Notes: generated by a model from the letters alone, not told the origin. Counted from the first letter of the stretch, positions 42,389-51,763 are shown. The stretch: DNA of 64,000 nucleotides from Mycolicibacterium diernhoferi (GCF_019456655.1 NZ_CP080332.1:992001-1056000); one strand, 5' to 3'. A program made the numbers and translations.

Positions 42389-43936
42389 GTGTATTCCGGA
42401 CGACACGTGCACGAAGCTCCCGACCGGCCCGCGCTCATCATGGCCGGCAGCCGGGAGACCCTCACCTACCGGGAACTCGACGAACGCGCCAACCGGGTGG
42501 CCAACTACTTCCGGGCCATCGGGTTGCGGCGCACCGACCACATCGCGATCTTCTCCGAGAACACCCTGGAGATGATCGTGACCATGGCGGCCGCCGAACG
42601 GTGCGGGCTGTACTACACCCCGATCAACTCGTTCCTGTCCGTCGAGGAAGCCGCCTACATCGTCGACGACTGCGGCGCCCGGCTGGTGGTCACCACTGCG
42701 GCGAAATTCGATGTCGCCAACCAGTTCCCGCAGCGCTGCCCGAAGGTCGAGCACTGGCTGGTCGTCGGGCTGGACGCGCCGGCGGCGCCGTTCGGAAACT
42801 TCGCTTCGGTGGTCGAGCACTATCCGTCGACACCCGGTGAGGACGAACGGCTCGGCACCCCGATGTTCTACTCGTCGGGAACCACCGGTAAACCCAAGGC
42901 CGTCAAACGCACGTTGCCCGACGTCTCCCCGTCCGAACAGCTCGGCATCGAGGAGATGGGCAAGCGGCTCTTCCGGATGACCGACGGCATGACCTTCCTG
43001 TCCACGGCGCCGCTGTATCACTCCGGGCCGCAGTCCAGCATCTCCATCGGTCTGCGTCTGGGCGCCACCCACATCATCATGGAACGCTTCGACACCGAAC
43101 AGTTCCTGGCCTTGATCGAGGAGTTCAAGGTCACCCACACCATGGTCGTCCCGACGATGTTCTCCCGGGTACTCAAGCTGCCCAAGGAGATTCGCGACAA
43201 GTACGATTACTCCTCGTTGCAGGCCGTGGTGCACGGCGCCGCGCCCTGCCCGCGGCAGGTCAAGCAGGACATGCTGGACTGGTGGGGCCCGGTCATCTAC
43301 GAGTACTACGGCGGCACCGAAGCCAACGGCACCTGTGGCTGCACTCCGCAGGAGTGGCTGGCCAACCCGGGCACCGTCGGCAAGGCCTTCTTCGGCGAGA
43401 TCGTCATCCGCGACGAGGACGGCAACGACGTGCCACCGGGGACTCCGGGCACCATCTGGTTCCGCGGCGGCAACAGCTCCTTCGAATACCTCAACGATCC
43501 CGAGAAGACCGCCGAGGCACAGGATTCGAGCGGGACCATGTCCAAGATCGGCGACATCGGCTACCTCAACGAGGACGGCTACCTGTTCCTCACCGACCGG
43601 CAGGCATTCGTCATCATCTCCGGCGGGGTGAACATCTACCCGCAGGAGATCGAGAACCTGTTGATCACCCATCCGGAGGTGATGGACGCCGCGGTCTTCG
43701 GTGTCCCGGACGAGGACTTCGGGGAGGCGGTCAAGGCGGTCATCCAGCCGCTGGACCCCGACGGCGGCACCCCCGACCTCGCCGAACGACTGCGCGACTT
43801 CTGCTTGGAGCACCTGGCGCGGTTCAAATGCCCGCGCACCATCGACTTCATCGACGAGATGCCCCGACTGCCCACCGGCAAGCTGTACAAGCGCAAATTG
43901 CGCGATGCGTATTGGAAGGAAACCACGAATGCGTAG
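42389..43936 (+). CDS. AMP-binding acyl-CoA ligase (LvaE-like position)
   Basis: The 515-residue ANL enzyme has YSSGTTGKPKAV from Y161, YYGGTEANGT, the hinge SGGVNIYPQEIE and the catalytic lysine K498 in PTGKLYKRK. It should activate the operon's carboxylic substrate as a CoA thioester. The GTG start at 42389 has GAGGAG 6 nt upstream. It overlaps the acyl-CoA dehydrogenase gene by 8 nt. In the Pseudomonas lva cluster the analogous ligase is LvaE. Confidence 0.87.
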   Translation: MYSGRHVHEAPDRPALIMAGSRETLTYRELDERANRVANYFRAIGLRRTDHIAIFSENTLEMIVTMAAAERCGLYYTPINSFLSVEEAAYIVDDCGARLVVTTAAKFDVANQFPQRCPKVEHWLVVGLDAPAAPFGNFASVVEHYPSTPGEDERLGTPMFYSSGTTGKPKAVKRTLPDVSPSEQLGIEEMGKRLFRMTDGMTFLSTAPLYHSGPQSSISIGLRLGATHIIMERFDTEQFLALIEEFKVTHTMVVPTMFSRVLKLPKEIRDKYDYSSLQAVVHGAAPCPRQVKQDMLDWWGPVIYEYYGGTEANGTCGCTPQEWLANPGTVGKAFFGEIVIRDEDGNDVPPGTPGTIWFRGGNSSFEYLNDPEKTAEAQDSSGTMSKIGDIGYLNEDGYLFLTDRQAFVIISGGVNIYPQEIENLLITHPEVMDAAVFGVPDEDFGEAVKAVIQPLDPDGGTPDLAERLRDFCLEHLARFKCPRTIDFIDEMPRLPTGKLYKRKLRDAYWKETTNA

Positions 43937-45068
43937 AACCCTCTACTCCGAGGAGCACGAGGCGTTCCGGAAGGCGTTCCGCGCGTTCATCGATCACACC
44001 GCGGTACCGCATGTCGAGGAATGGGAACTCGCCGGCACCGTCGATCGCCAGTTCATCCGCGCGGCCGGTGAGAACGGGTTCCTGGGCTTTGAATTCGGCT
44101 CGGAGTTCGGTGGACTGGGCATCGAGGACTTCCGGTACAACGCGGTGATGACCGAAGAGGTCGTCGCATCCGGAATGGCCGGGGACCTGTTCTCGATGCA
44201 GAACGACATCATCGTGCCGTATCTGCGGGATCTGGCCACCGAGGAGCAGAAGCAACGGTGGTTGCCCGCCTTCACCCGCGGTGAGTGCGTCACCGCACTC
44301 GGGCTGACGGAACCGGGCGCGGGCTCGGATCTGGCGGCGATCAAGGCCAGTGCCCGCCGCGAGGGTGACGAGCTGGTGCTCAACGGGCAGAAGACGTTCA
44401 TCACCAGCGGGGCGACCTGTGATCTGGCGATCGTGCTGGTGCGCACCGGTGAACGGGACGGTCGCGGTACGACGTTCGTCGCCGTCGAGAACGGCACTCC
44501 CGGCTTCGAGCGGGGCAAACCGATGCACAAGATCGGGCGCAAGGCACAGGACACCGCGGAACTGTTCTTCGACGAATGCCGGGTCCCGGTGGCGAACATC
44601 ATCGGTGAGCCCGGCCGTGGATTCGGCTGTGCCATCGCCAATCTGCCCCGCGAGCGGCTCTCGATCGCGGTTGCCGCGGTGGCCTCGGCCCGGCACGCGC
44701 TGGAGCTGGGCCTCGACCATGTCCGGCAGCGCAGTGCGTTCGGTGCACCGCTGGCGCAGTTGCAGTCGGTGCGGATGCAGCTGGCCGAGATGCACACCGA
44801 CATCGCCGTGCTGGGCGAGTACGTCGACCGTTGCGTGCTCGCGCTCAACGACGGTGAGCTGACCGCGGCCGAGGCGGCCGGCGCGAAGTACAAGGCGACC
44901 GAACTGCAGTGGGAGGTCCTCGACCGGGTGCTGCAGCTGTTCGGCGGCTACGGCTATATGGAGGAGTATCCGATAGCCCGGATGTGGCGCGATGCGCGCA
45001 TCCAGCGGATCTATGGCGGAGCGAACGAGGTCATGAAGGACCTCGTCGGACGAGCGGTGGTGGGTTGA
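43929..45068 (+). CDS. Acyl-CoA dehydrogenase (LvaC/ACAD-like position)
   Basis: The protein (379 aa) has the medium-chain ACAD layout: helical N-terminus, LTEPGAGSDLAAIKASA, NGQKTFITSGATCDLAIV, and a C-terminal helical domain with LQLFGGYGYMEEYPIARMWR and the active-site region RIQRIYGGANEVMKDLVGR. The glutamate of NEV is at the position of the long-chain/isovaleryl-type bases only by analogy, so the catalytic base is uncertain. By neighbourhood it may act on a 4-phosphoacyl-CoA made by the kinase, as LvaC and the human ACAD10/11 dehydrogenase domains are reported to do. Stop overlaps the next start. Confidence 0.88.
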   Translation: MRRTLYSEEHEAFRKAFRAFIDHTAVPHVEEWELAGTVDRQFIRAAGENGFLGFEFGSEFGGLGIEDFRYNAVMTEEVVASGMAGDLFSMQNDIIVPYLRDLATEEQKQRWLPAFTRGECVTALGLTEPGAGSDLAAIKASARREGDELVLNGQKTFITSGATCDLAIVLVRTGERDGRGTTFVAVENGTPGFERGKPMHKIGRKAQDTAELFFDECRVPVANIIGEPGRGFGCAIANLPRERLSIAVAAVASARHALELGLDHVRQRSAFGAPLAQLQSVRMQLAEMHTDIAVLGEYVDRCVLALNDGELTAAEAAGAKYKATELQWEVLDRVLQLFGGYGYMEEYPIARMWRDARIQRIYGGANEVMKDLVGRAVVG

Positions 45069-45844
45069 TGGCCGGGATGTACGGACGGGTGGCGCTGGTG
45101 ACCGGCAGCTCACGAGGGGTGGGCCGCGGCATCGCGCTGCGGCTGGCCGCCGAGGGCGCGGCAGTCGCGGTGAACTACCGCCGGGGTGCGGACGCCGCCG
45201 CCGAGGTGGTCGCCGAGATCGTCGCCGCCGGAGGCCACGCCAAGGCGTATGCCGCGGCGATCGACGACCAGGCTGCCGTCGATGCGATGGTCGATGCCGT
45301 CAACGCCGATCTCGGCCCGGTCGACCTGCTGGTCAGCAATGCGGGCACCGCGAGCAGGGGCCAGACCGTCGCCGAGACACCCGGCGCGGACTTTCTGTCG
45401 CTGTTGCAGGTGCACGCGCTCGGACCGATCCACCTGATCCAGCGGGTGCTGCCCGGTATGCGCGCGGCCGGGCGCGGCGACGTGGTGATGATCTCCAGCA
45501 GCACCGTGAGCGAGGCGCCGGAGAACTCCGCCCCGTACACGATGGCAAAGGCCGCGATGGAGATGTGCGTACGCACCCTGGCGCGCGAGGAACGGGCCCA
45601 CGGTATTCGGGCCAACATCGTGGCGCCCGGGCTGGTCGAGACCGATATGGGTCGGCGCCTGGTGCGGGCCGCCACCGGCGGCGGCGCGATCGAGGACATC
45701 GCCGGTTCGTATCCGTTCGGCCGGGTCTGCACACCCGCCGACATCGGTGGAGCGGTCGCCTTCCTGGCATCCGCCGACGCCGAATACGTGACCGGCCAAC
45801 GGATCACGGTGGACGGCGGCGGCCGTTCGATCACCGTGGTCTGA
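45068..45844 (+). CDS. SDR-family dehydrogenase (LvaD-like position)
   Basis: The 258-residue classical SDR has TGSSRGVG at 12-19, the NYRRGADAA cofactor loop (arginines favour NADP), SNAGTASRG, the serine in MISSSTVSE, and Y157/K161 in YTMAK. A keto/hydroxyacyl-CoA substrate is likely from context. The ATG overlaps the stop of the acyl-CoA dehydrogenase by 1 nt. A 25-nt gap follows with GAGAGG-like bases before the kinase gene. Confidence 0.86.
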   Translation: MAGMYGRVALVTGSSRGVGRGIALRLAAEGAAVAVNYRRGADAAAEVVAEIVAAGGHAKAYAAAIDDQAAVDAMVDAVNADLGPVDLLVSNAGTASRGQTVAETPGADFLSLLQVHALGPIHLIQRVLPGMRAAGRGDVVMISSSTVSEAPENSAPYTMAKAAMEMCVRTLAREERAHGIRANIVAPGLVETDMGRRLVRAATGGGAIEDIAGSYPFGRVCTPADIGGAVAFLASADAEYVTGQRITVDGGGRSITVV

Positions 45845-45869
45845 TGCCGGTAGAGAGGGAATACACACC

Positions 45870-46910
45870 ATGAGCGAGACCACAGACTTCCTCGCCGAAC
45901 TCGCCGAGGTGCTCAGCGCACAGGTGGCCGAGGGCAGCCCGGTGACGCTGGTCGACGTCGACAAGCGCAGCGAGGGTAACTCCTGGGAGACCTACCTGGT
46001 CACCGCGTCCTGGGACGGCGGGGACCGGACGGCGTCCTTCGCCGTCAAGCGGGAACCGGTGAGCGGGATCGTCGGCAGCTACGACGTGGCGCGCGAGGTT
46101 GCGCTGCTGCGCGCCACCGAGGGCCTGGGCCTGCCGGTGCCCGGCGTCGCCGCCCACCGTGCGGGGGAACCGGGCAACCGTGGTTTCTTCGTGATGGAGC
46201 GCCTCGCCGGCGTTGTCCCGATGCCGCACAACGTGACCAAGATGATCGCCAACGCCGATGACCGGTCCGCACTCGGTCGGCGGGTGGCCCGGGAGATGGC
46301 CACCCTGCATGCCGCCGAACCGACCTCGCTGAACCTGACCGAGCTGGAGCCGGCGCCGGCGCCGGCGGACACCGGCCGGGCCGAGAACGACCAGTGGCGA
46401 CAGACCTACGACGATGTCGCGAGCATCCGGATTCCGATCCTGGATCTGGCGCTGGCCTGGCTGGACCACCGAGCCGACCGGGTGTCCGGGCGGGTATCGC
46501 TGGTGCACAACGACTTCCGTGTCGGCAATCTGGTGGTGAACCCGGGCGACGGGGCGCTGGTCGGCGTGCTCGACTGGGAGACCGCGCACTTCAGCGACCC
46601 GGTGGCCGACCTGGCCTGGTTCTTCCAGCGCACCTCGCGGGGACGCTCGCCGCTGGCCTGCAAACTGCTGTCCCTCGACGACTTCCTCGACGAGTACGCA
46701 GACGCCGCCGGCTGGCGGCCGAGCCAGGAGAGCTTGACCTGGTGGGCGGTGCAGTCCCTGACCAAGTCCGCGATCGGTTGCCTGCAGGCGGTGGCCATCT
46801 TCGAGCGCGGGGACCGGCCTGAACTGCGTTATGCCAACATGGCGCACAGCGTCTACTACAGCCTCGGATGGCTCAATCAGATGCTGCGCGACGGAGAATG
46901 GGGATTGTGA
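45870..46910 (+). CDS. APH-type phosphotransferase (acyl-CoA kinase, LvaA/ACAD11-kinase-like)
   Basis: The 346-residue aminoglycoside-phosphotransferase-fold kinase has the catalytic loop HNDFRVGN (H213, D215, N220) in place of the common HGDYRLDN, and the metal-binding DWETAHFSDPVADLAW starting D235. That second motif matches the DWE-x-A-(x)4-PLADLA pattern of acyl-CoA-linked kinases such as LvaA and the kinase domains of ACAD10/11, not antibiotic-resistance enzymes. Those phosphorylate the 4-hydroxyl of 4-hydroxyacyl-CoAs. The companion DUF6285 gene starts 1 nt after its stop. Substrate assignment here is inference. Confidence 0.85.
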   Translation: MSETTDFLAELAEVLSAQVAEGSPVTLVDVDKRSEGNSWETYLVTASWDGGDRTASFAVKREPVSGIVGSYDVAREVALLRATEGLGLPVPGVAAHRAGEPGNRGFFVMERLAGVVPMPHNVTKMIANADDRSALGRRVAREMATLHAAEPTSLNLTELEPAPAPADTGRAENDQWRQTYDDVASIRIPILDLALAWLDHRADRVSGRVSLVHNDFRVGNLVVNPGDGALVGVLDWETAHFSDPVADLAWFFQRTSRGRSPLACKLLSLDDFLDEYADAAGWRPSQESLTWWAVQSLTKSAIGCLQAVAIFERGDRPELRYANMAHSVYYSLGWLNQMLRDGEWGL

Positions 46911-46911
46911 G

Positions 46912-47322
46912 ATGACCGTCTACGGGCTCGATCTGGGCAAGGTGCACCAAGCGATCCGGGCGACGCTGGCCGAGCGGGTGTTGCCGGGCGTCACCTCCGG
47001 TGACGCCCGCGCCGAACTGCTCTCGGTGGTCGAGATGCTGGACAGTCTGCAGGACCGGCTGGCCTGGGATGCGGAACCGCTGTCGGCCGCGGTGGCGCGA
47101 AGCCGTTCGCTCAGTGCACAACTCGGGCAGAGATCGGATTCCGGTTCGGACGGCGACGATCTGGACGCACTGTACGCCGACCGGGCGAGCATCGGCGACG
47201 TCCTGAAGTCGGCTTACACCGATGGCTTCGATCCCGCGATCGCCGCGGCGGTAGCGGAGTTCACCGCGGCGGACATCGCGGCCGAGATCTCGCCGGGACT
47301 GCGGCCGGGACTGCCCGGCTAG
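46912..47322 (+). CDS. DUF6285-like small protein, probable partner of the kinase
   Basis: The 136-residue acidic, helical protein has YGLDLGKVHQAIRATLAERV, SVVEMLDSLQDRLAWD and a C-terminal EFTAADIAAEISPGL. It starts 1 nt after the kinase stop, so the two are translated together. In the levulinate cluster a similarly small protein, LvaB, is required for the activity of the kinase LvaA. I recall such APH-kinase neighbours being labelled DUF6285. It is the last gene of the operon, 7 nt before the convergent dual-TetR gene. Confidence 0.72.
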   Translation: MTVYGLDLGKVHQAIRATLAERVLPGVTSGDARAELLSVVEMLDSLQDRLAWDAEPLSAAVARSRSLSAQLGQRSDSGSDGDDLDALYADRASIGDVLKSAYTDGFDPAIAAAVAEFTAADIAAEISPGLRPGLPG

Positions 47323-47329
47323 TGTGCCG

Positions 47330-48568
47330 TCAGGCCGGTTTCAGCCCGGCCGGCAGCACCATGGCCCGCACCAGTGCGGTGAGTTCGTCGGCGATGTTCG
47401 GGCGCCGGCGCAACTGAGGGTTCTGAGTCACGTCGGTGACCACGCCGATGGCCGCCTGGGCGAGCGCACGGGCGTCGGCGGTCGACAGGCCTTCGGACAA
47501 CTTCTCGATGACCTCGACCCACTCGGCGACATACTCCCGCTGAGCGTTTCGCAACGACTGCTGTTCTTCTTCCGGCAGGTACAGCAGGTCGGCGGCCAGG
47601 ATGTGCATGATCCGCCCGTACGGCCCCACCGCCTGTCGGATGTAGGTCTCGATGAGCGCGCCCAAGGCCTCCTGCGGGGTGCTCGCATAGGCGAGCACAT
47701 CCGCCGTCACGTACAGCAGTCCTTCCGCGCCGCGTTCGAGCACGGCGCTGAGCACCTCGGTCTTGCTGGACACATGCTGATACAGGGTGGCGGTGGACAT
47801 CTCGGATGCCTTGGCGATGTCGTCGATGTGCACGTCGTAGAAGCCGCGCTCGTTGAACAACTGCGCGGCGGCGTCGATGATGCGCTCCCGCCGCCCCGCG
47901 GGACGGCGATGTGCGGGGGGTGGGGACGGCGTTGCGGCAGGGTCCGAATCGGGCAGCGGGCATTCGATGATCGCCCATGCCACCGCGGTCTGGATCTCCT
48001 GCAACCGGTCGGCGGACAGCGTCCCGCGGATGTCGGGAGTATTGGAATACATTGCCAGGACCGCGAACCCGAGGAATTCGGCCTTGTGCGGGCCGAGTTC
48101 CGGTTTGAATGCCGCGACCTGGGCGGCGATCCGGTCCTGGTTGTCGGCGAAGTACCCGCGGAACTCTTCGTGCTCGGCGGGGTCGAGGTGGCGTTGTTCG
48201 CGCCGCCACAGGGTGGCCTCGTTCCCGTTGGCCGTGAGATCACCGAAGCCGGCGAGCAGCAGATGCAACTTCTCCTCGGCGGTGGTGCCCTGTTCGTTCG
48301 CGGCGGTGTGCAACTGCTCGGCCAGGCGGACCTGGGTCATCAGGGCGTGCACCAGGATGTCGTGCTTGCCCTTGAAGTGTCGGTAGACGGCCGGGCCGGT
48401 CAATCCCACCGCCGCGCCGATCCGGTCGATGCTGACGTTCTGGTAGCCGAACTCCTGAAAGAGCCCGGCCGCGGCCCTGGCCACCTGCTCGGTCCGGTGC
48501 GCGCCGCGTGCCGAAGTCCGCAGTGTCGCCTTCACGGTCTCGGCACGAGCCGCCGTCGATCGAGGCAT
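47330..48568 (-). CDS. Second dual-TetR-domain regulator
   Basis: The protein (412 aa from this ATG) again consists of two TetR units. One helix-turn-helix is near residues 26-71 (AAAGLFQEFGYQNVSIDRIG, VGLTGPAVYRHFKGK), the other near 225-270 (DAAAQLFNERGFYDVHIDDI, MSTATLYQHVSSKTEV). A Pro-rich linker joins them. It is convergent with the catabolic operon and divergent from the FadE5-like gene, so it may control either. GGGGGGAAAG upstream supports the start at 48568; an in-frame ATG lies at 48595. Confidence 0.85.
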   Translation of the reverse strand: MPRSTAARAETVKATLRTSARGAHRTEQVARAAAGLFQEFGYQNVSIDRIGAAVGLTGPAVYRHFKGKHDILVHALMTQVRLAEQLHTAANEQGTTAEEKLHLLLAGFGDLTANGNEATLWRREQRHLDPAEHEEFRGYFADNQDRIAAQVAAFKPELGPHKAEFLGFAVLAMYSNTPDIRGTLSADRLQEIQTAVAWAIIECPLPDSDPAATPSPPPAHRRPAGRRERIIDAAAQLFNERGFYDVHIDDIAKASEMSTATLYQHVSSKTEVLSAVLERGAEGLLYVTADVLAYASTPQEALGALIETYIRQAVGPYGRIMHILAADLLYLPEEEQQSLRNAQREYVAEWVEVIEKLSEGLSTADARALAQAAIGVVTDVTQNPQLRRRPNIADELTALVRAMVLPAGLKPA

Positions 48569-48728
48569 CTCACTCTTTCCCCCCGGCTGGGTCATGGTTC
48601 CAGTCTCGCATCCGTGCTGCGAACCCCCGGTCCCGCCGTCCCAGAGGAAGTCCTCACCAACAGCGAGAACCGAATCGACTATATTCCTGATTAACTAGAA
48701 GCGCCATACATGCCGGGTAATGCCCTTG

Positions 48729-48757
48729 TTGACCACTGATTGACCCGGAGTTAAAGT
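48729..48757 (+). promoter_or_regulatory. SigA-type promoter of the FadE5-like gene
   Basis: TTGACC (48729-48734), a 17-nt spacer and TAAAGT (48752-48757) form a good promoter in the A+T-richer gap before the ATG at 48851. A CCGGGT/ACCCGG pair flanks the -35. The leader would be about 85 nt. Confidence 0.55.
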
Positions 48758-48850
48758 TCACGAGATGCCGGCGCCGGGGGCTGCAGCCGGACCCAATCTG
48801 AACGTTTTGCGACTGCCAGGCCAGTCGACACAAGATGAGAGGCGGCCATC

Positions 48851-50692
48851 ATGGGCCACTACAAGAGCAATCTGCGTGACATCGAGTTCAATCTGTTCGA
48901 ACTGCTCGAACGCGACCGCGTCTTCGGTGCGGCGCCGTATACCGATCTCGACCTGGACACCGCGAAGTTCATCCTGCACGAGGTCGACCGGCTCGCCCGC
49001 GAGGATCTCGCCGAATCCTTCGAAGAGGGGGACCGCAACCCGCCCACCTACGACGCGGTCAACAAGTCCGTGACGGTCACGCCCGCGTTCGCCGCCACCT
49101 ACAAGACCTGGATGGACGCCGAGTGGTGGCGGCTGCGGGTGTTGCCGGAGCTCGGCGGCACCAACGCCCCGAGCTCGCTGAACTGGGCGTTGGCCGAGTT
49201 CGTCCAGGGCGCCAACCCGGCCCTGTGGACCTATGTCGGCGTGCCGACCGCCGCCCGGGTGGTGTGGAAGCACGGGACAGAGCGGGACCGCAAGATCGCC
49301 CAGTTCGCCATCGACAACCGCTGGGGCGCAACGATGGTGCTCACCGAGCCGGACGCCGGCTCGGATGTGGGCGCGGGGCGCACCCGGGCCCTCCCCAATG
49401 AGGACGGCTCCTGGAACATCGAAGGCGTCAAACGGTTCATCACCGCCGCTGAACATGACCTGGCGGACAACATCCTGCATCTGGTGCTGGCCCGCCCGGT
49501 CGGTGTCGACGGCGCCGGCGGGCCGGGCACCAAGGGGCTCAGCCTTTTCCTGGTGCCGAAGTATCACTTCGACCTGGAGACCGGGGAACTGACCGGTGAA
49601 CGAAATGGCGTCTACACCACCAACGTCGAGAAGAAGATGGGCTTGAACGTGTCCACGACGTGCGAGTTGACCCTCGGCGAGGACACTCCGGCGCGGGGCT
49701 GGCTGCTCGGTGAGGTACATGACGGTATCACGCAGATGTTCGACGTGATCGAGGATGCCCGGATGATGGTGGGCTCCAAGGCCATTGCCACCCTGTCGAG
49801 CGGCTACCTCAACGCGCTGGACTACGCGAAGCAGCGCGTCCAGGGGTCCGATCTGGCGCAGTCCTCGGACAAGGCGGCGCCCCGGGTGACCATCACCCAT
49901 CACCCCGACGTGCGCCGCTCGCTGTTGACCCAGAAGGCGTACGCCGAAGGTCTGCGCTCGTTGATCCTCTACACCGCCGCCTGGCAGGACGAGATCGCCA
50001 TGAAGGCGGCGGCCGGCGAGGATGGCGCACTGGCCGAGGCCGTCAACGATCTGCTGCTGCCGATCGTCAAGGGCTACGGTTCGGAACGGGCCTGGGTACT
50101 GCTGGGCACCGAATCGCTGCAGACCTACGGCGGGTCGGGCTATCTGCGGGAGTACCCCATCGAGCAGTACGTCCGGGACGCCAAGATCGACACCGTCTAC
50201 GAGGGCACCACGGCGATTCAGGCCCAAGACCTGTTCTTCCGCAAGGTCGTTCGTAACCGTGGGCAGGCGCTGGCGCACGTGTTCGGTGAGATCAAGGCCC
50301 TGGTGGCCGAGGGCGCGCCCGAGCTGGCGGCCGAACGGGACCTGCTCGGCACCGCGGTGGCCGACGTCGAGGCGATCATCGAGAAGATGACGGGTGATCT
50401 GGCCGCGTCCAAGGACAACGCCGAGCAGATCTACCGGGTCGGGCTCAATGCCACGCGGTTGCTCTACGTGCTGGGAGATGTGGTCGTCGGCTGGCTGTTG
50501 CTGCGCGGCGCCCAGGTCGCCCTGCGGGCCCTCGCTGCCGGTCCGAGTGTGTCGGATGTGTCCTTCTACCAGGGTAAGGTGGCTGCGGCGCAGTTCTTCG
50601 CCCGCGAGGTGCTGCCCGCCGTCGCGGCGCAGCGGGAGGCGGCGCTGCGGGTGGACGACTTCGTGATGGAGCTCGACGAAGCGGCGTTCTGA
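48851..50692 (+). CDS. Acyl-CoA dehydrogenase, FadE5-like
   Basis: The 613-residue long-form ACAD begins [19 protein letters not shown], like FadE5 (Rv0244c, about 611 residues) and unlike the 380-residue class. It has [17 protein letters not shown], the [15 protein letters not shown] segment, [20 protein letters not shown] and the catalytic glutamate in [11 protein letters not shown], plus the extra C-terminal helical domain to residue 613. FadE5 is a broad-range fatty acyl-CoA dehydrogenase of beta-oxidation. No Shine-Dalgarno stands at ideal distance (GAGAGG 8-13 nt upstream). It is convergent with the AbiEi/DUF559 gene. Confidence 0.9.
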   Translation: MGHYKSNLRDIEFNLFELLERDRVFGAAPYTDLDLDTAKFILHEVDRLAREDLAESFEEGDRNPPTYDAVNKSVTVTPAFAATYKTWMDAEWWRLRVLPELGGTNAPSSLNWALAEFVQGANPALWTYVGVPTAARVVWKHGTERDRKIAQFAIDNRWGATMVLTEPDAGSDVGAGRTRALPNEDGSWNIEGVKRFITAAEHDLADNILHLVLARPVGVDGAGGPGTKGLSLFLVPKYHFDLETGELTGERNGVYTTNVEKKMGLNVSTTCELTLGEDTPARGWLLGEVHDGITQMFDVIEDARMMVGSKAIATLSSGYLNALDYAKQRVQGSDLAQSSDKAAPRVTITHHPDVRRSLLTQKAYAEGLRSLILYTAAWQDEIAMKAAAGEDGALAEAVNDLLLPIVKGYGSERAWVLLGTESLQTYGGSGYLREYPIEQYVRDAKIDTVYEGTTAIQAQDLFFRKVVRNRGQALAHVFGEIKALVAEGAPELAAERDLLGTAVADVEAIIEKMTGDLAASKDNAEQIYRVGLNATRLLYVLGDVVVGWLLLRGAQVALRALAAGPSVSDVSFYQGKVAAAQFFAREVLPAVAAQREAALRVDDFVMELDEAAF

Positions 50693-50708
50693 CCCGCTGG
50701 CCGGGCGC

Positions 50709-50751
50709 TACGCCGAGGACCGCAGCCACCTGCCGGCGACGATCCTCGGCG
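50709..50751. repeat. Hairpin repeat, copy 1
   Basis: This 43-nt element matches copy 2 (51764-51806) at 37 of 43 positions in the same orientation. Its arms CGCCGAGGACCG and CGATCCTCGGCG pair with one mismatch. It lies between convergent genes and may terminate both. Confidence 0.75.
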
Positions 50752-50761
50752 CATACGGCGA

Positions 50762-51697
50762 TCACGCCGCGAGATCGAGTTTCCCGAACACACACCCGGG
50801 CCCGCATGGGTGCCCGGTCACCGCGATGCCATGCCCGTGCATCACCCACGCCAGCTTGGCCGCGGTGTGGCACGCGCGGTCGAGCACCTGCTGATAACTG
50901 AGGCGGATGGTCGACCGGCCGTCGACGGCGGCATCGAGATCGCGTTCGAAATCCCGGTTTCGGGCCGACGCCGAGTCATGGAACAGTCGGCCGTCGAGTT
51001 CGACCACCAGGCGCCGGCCGTATTCGGTGTCGCGGTAGCAGACGCCCACCGATGAGTCCGAGCGTTGCTGTCGCACCGCGCGGGGAAGACCGTGCGCCCG
51101 CTCCACCCGATCAAGGTATGCGTGCTCCAGGACTGAACAGGTGCCGGCGGAGATGTCGGCGAGCACCCCTTTCAGCCAGCGCCGGCGGCGAATGCGACGA
51201 CGTGCATCGAGAGTCTGCTGCAGCCGGACCGCGGTGGTGCGCCGGGAACCGCAGGCGTCGGCCAGGACCGCGATCGCGTCGAACTCCGACACCGCCTGGC
51301 ACGCCACGTCGAGCGCGGCGTCCTCGTAACGCAGCCGGGGCGGGCCGGCGTTCCACAGGGTCCGTTCGTCGAGATGCGCGAGGTGGTGGATGCGGACACC
51401 GTGCGGTTCGACGAGCATCGCGCGCTGCCGGGCGACGCCGACGTGGATGATCGAACCCTGCTCCGACAGCGCCGATTCCAGGCACAGCGCTGCCGGTGCC
51501 GCATACAGAACTGCGGCCCAGGCGCGCTGCGGCCAGCTCAGCGGTCCGGTGTGCTCCACATAGACGCCGTCATGGACGCGTGCCCACTCCCGGCGCCTCA
51601 GTAGCCGTCGGATGTGGTGGTTCTGCAGACCGGCGTCGAGGACCTGCCGACGCGAGATGACCCCGGACTGCCGGCGCAGCAGGTCGGCGATGTCCAC
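50762..51697 (-). CDS. AbiEi-type winged-helix plus DUF559 nuclease-like protein
   Basis: The 311-residue protein has an N-terminal winged-helix of the AbiEi antitoxin type (LLRRQSGVISRRQVLDAGLQ, RRREWARVHDGVYVEH) and a C-terminal DUF559 domain of the restriction-endonuclease-like (Vsr/PD-(D/E)XK) fold: RLVVELDGRLFHDSASARNR, DFERDLDA. The VELDG-x-FH motif supplies possible catalytic acids. Such single genes are common in mycobacteria, without an AbiEii toxin next to them, and their role is unknown. The GTG start at 51697 has AAGG nearby. Two copies of a hairpin repeat frame the gene. Confidence 0.78.
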   Translation of the reverse strand: MDIADLLRRQSGVISRRQVLDAGLQNHHIRRLLRRREWARVHDGVYVEHTGPLSWPQRAWAAVLYAAPAALCLESALSEQGSIIHVGVARQRAMLVEPHGVRIHHLAHLDERTLWNAGPPRLRYEDAALDVACQAVSEFDAIAVLADACGSRRTTAVRLQQTLDARRRIRRRRWLKGVLADISAGTCSVLEHAYLDRVERAHGLPRAVRQQRSDSSVGVCYRDTEYGRRLVVELDGRLFHDSASARNRDFERDLDAAVDGRSTIRLSYQQVLDRACHTAAKLAWVMHGHGIAVTGHPCGPGCVFGKLDLAA

Positions 51698-51763
51698 GCC
51701 TTCGATCCTCGCCGACCGGTTCGGCTAGGACCAGAGCCCGGTTGCGATCTGTGGATAAGCAGG

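Noticed and set aside
45870..46910. Aminoglycoside resistance gene
   Set aside because: Although the fold is APH, the metal motif and operon context match acyl-CoA kinases.
50762..51697. A complete AbiE type IV toxin-antitoxin system
   Set aside because: Only an AbiEi-like winged helix fused to DUF559 is seen; no AbiEii nucleotidyltransferase gene lies beside it.
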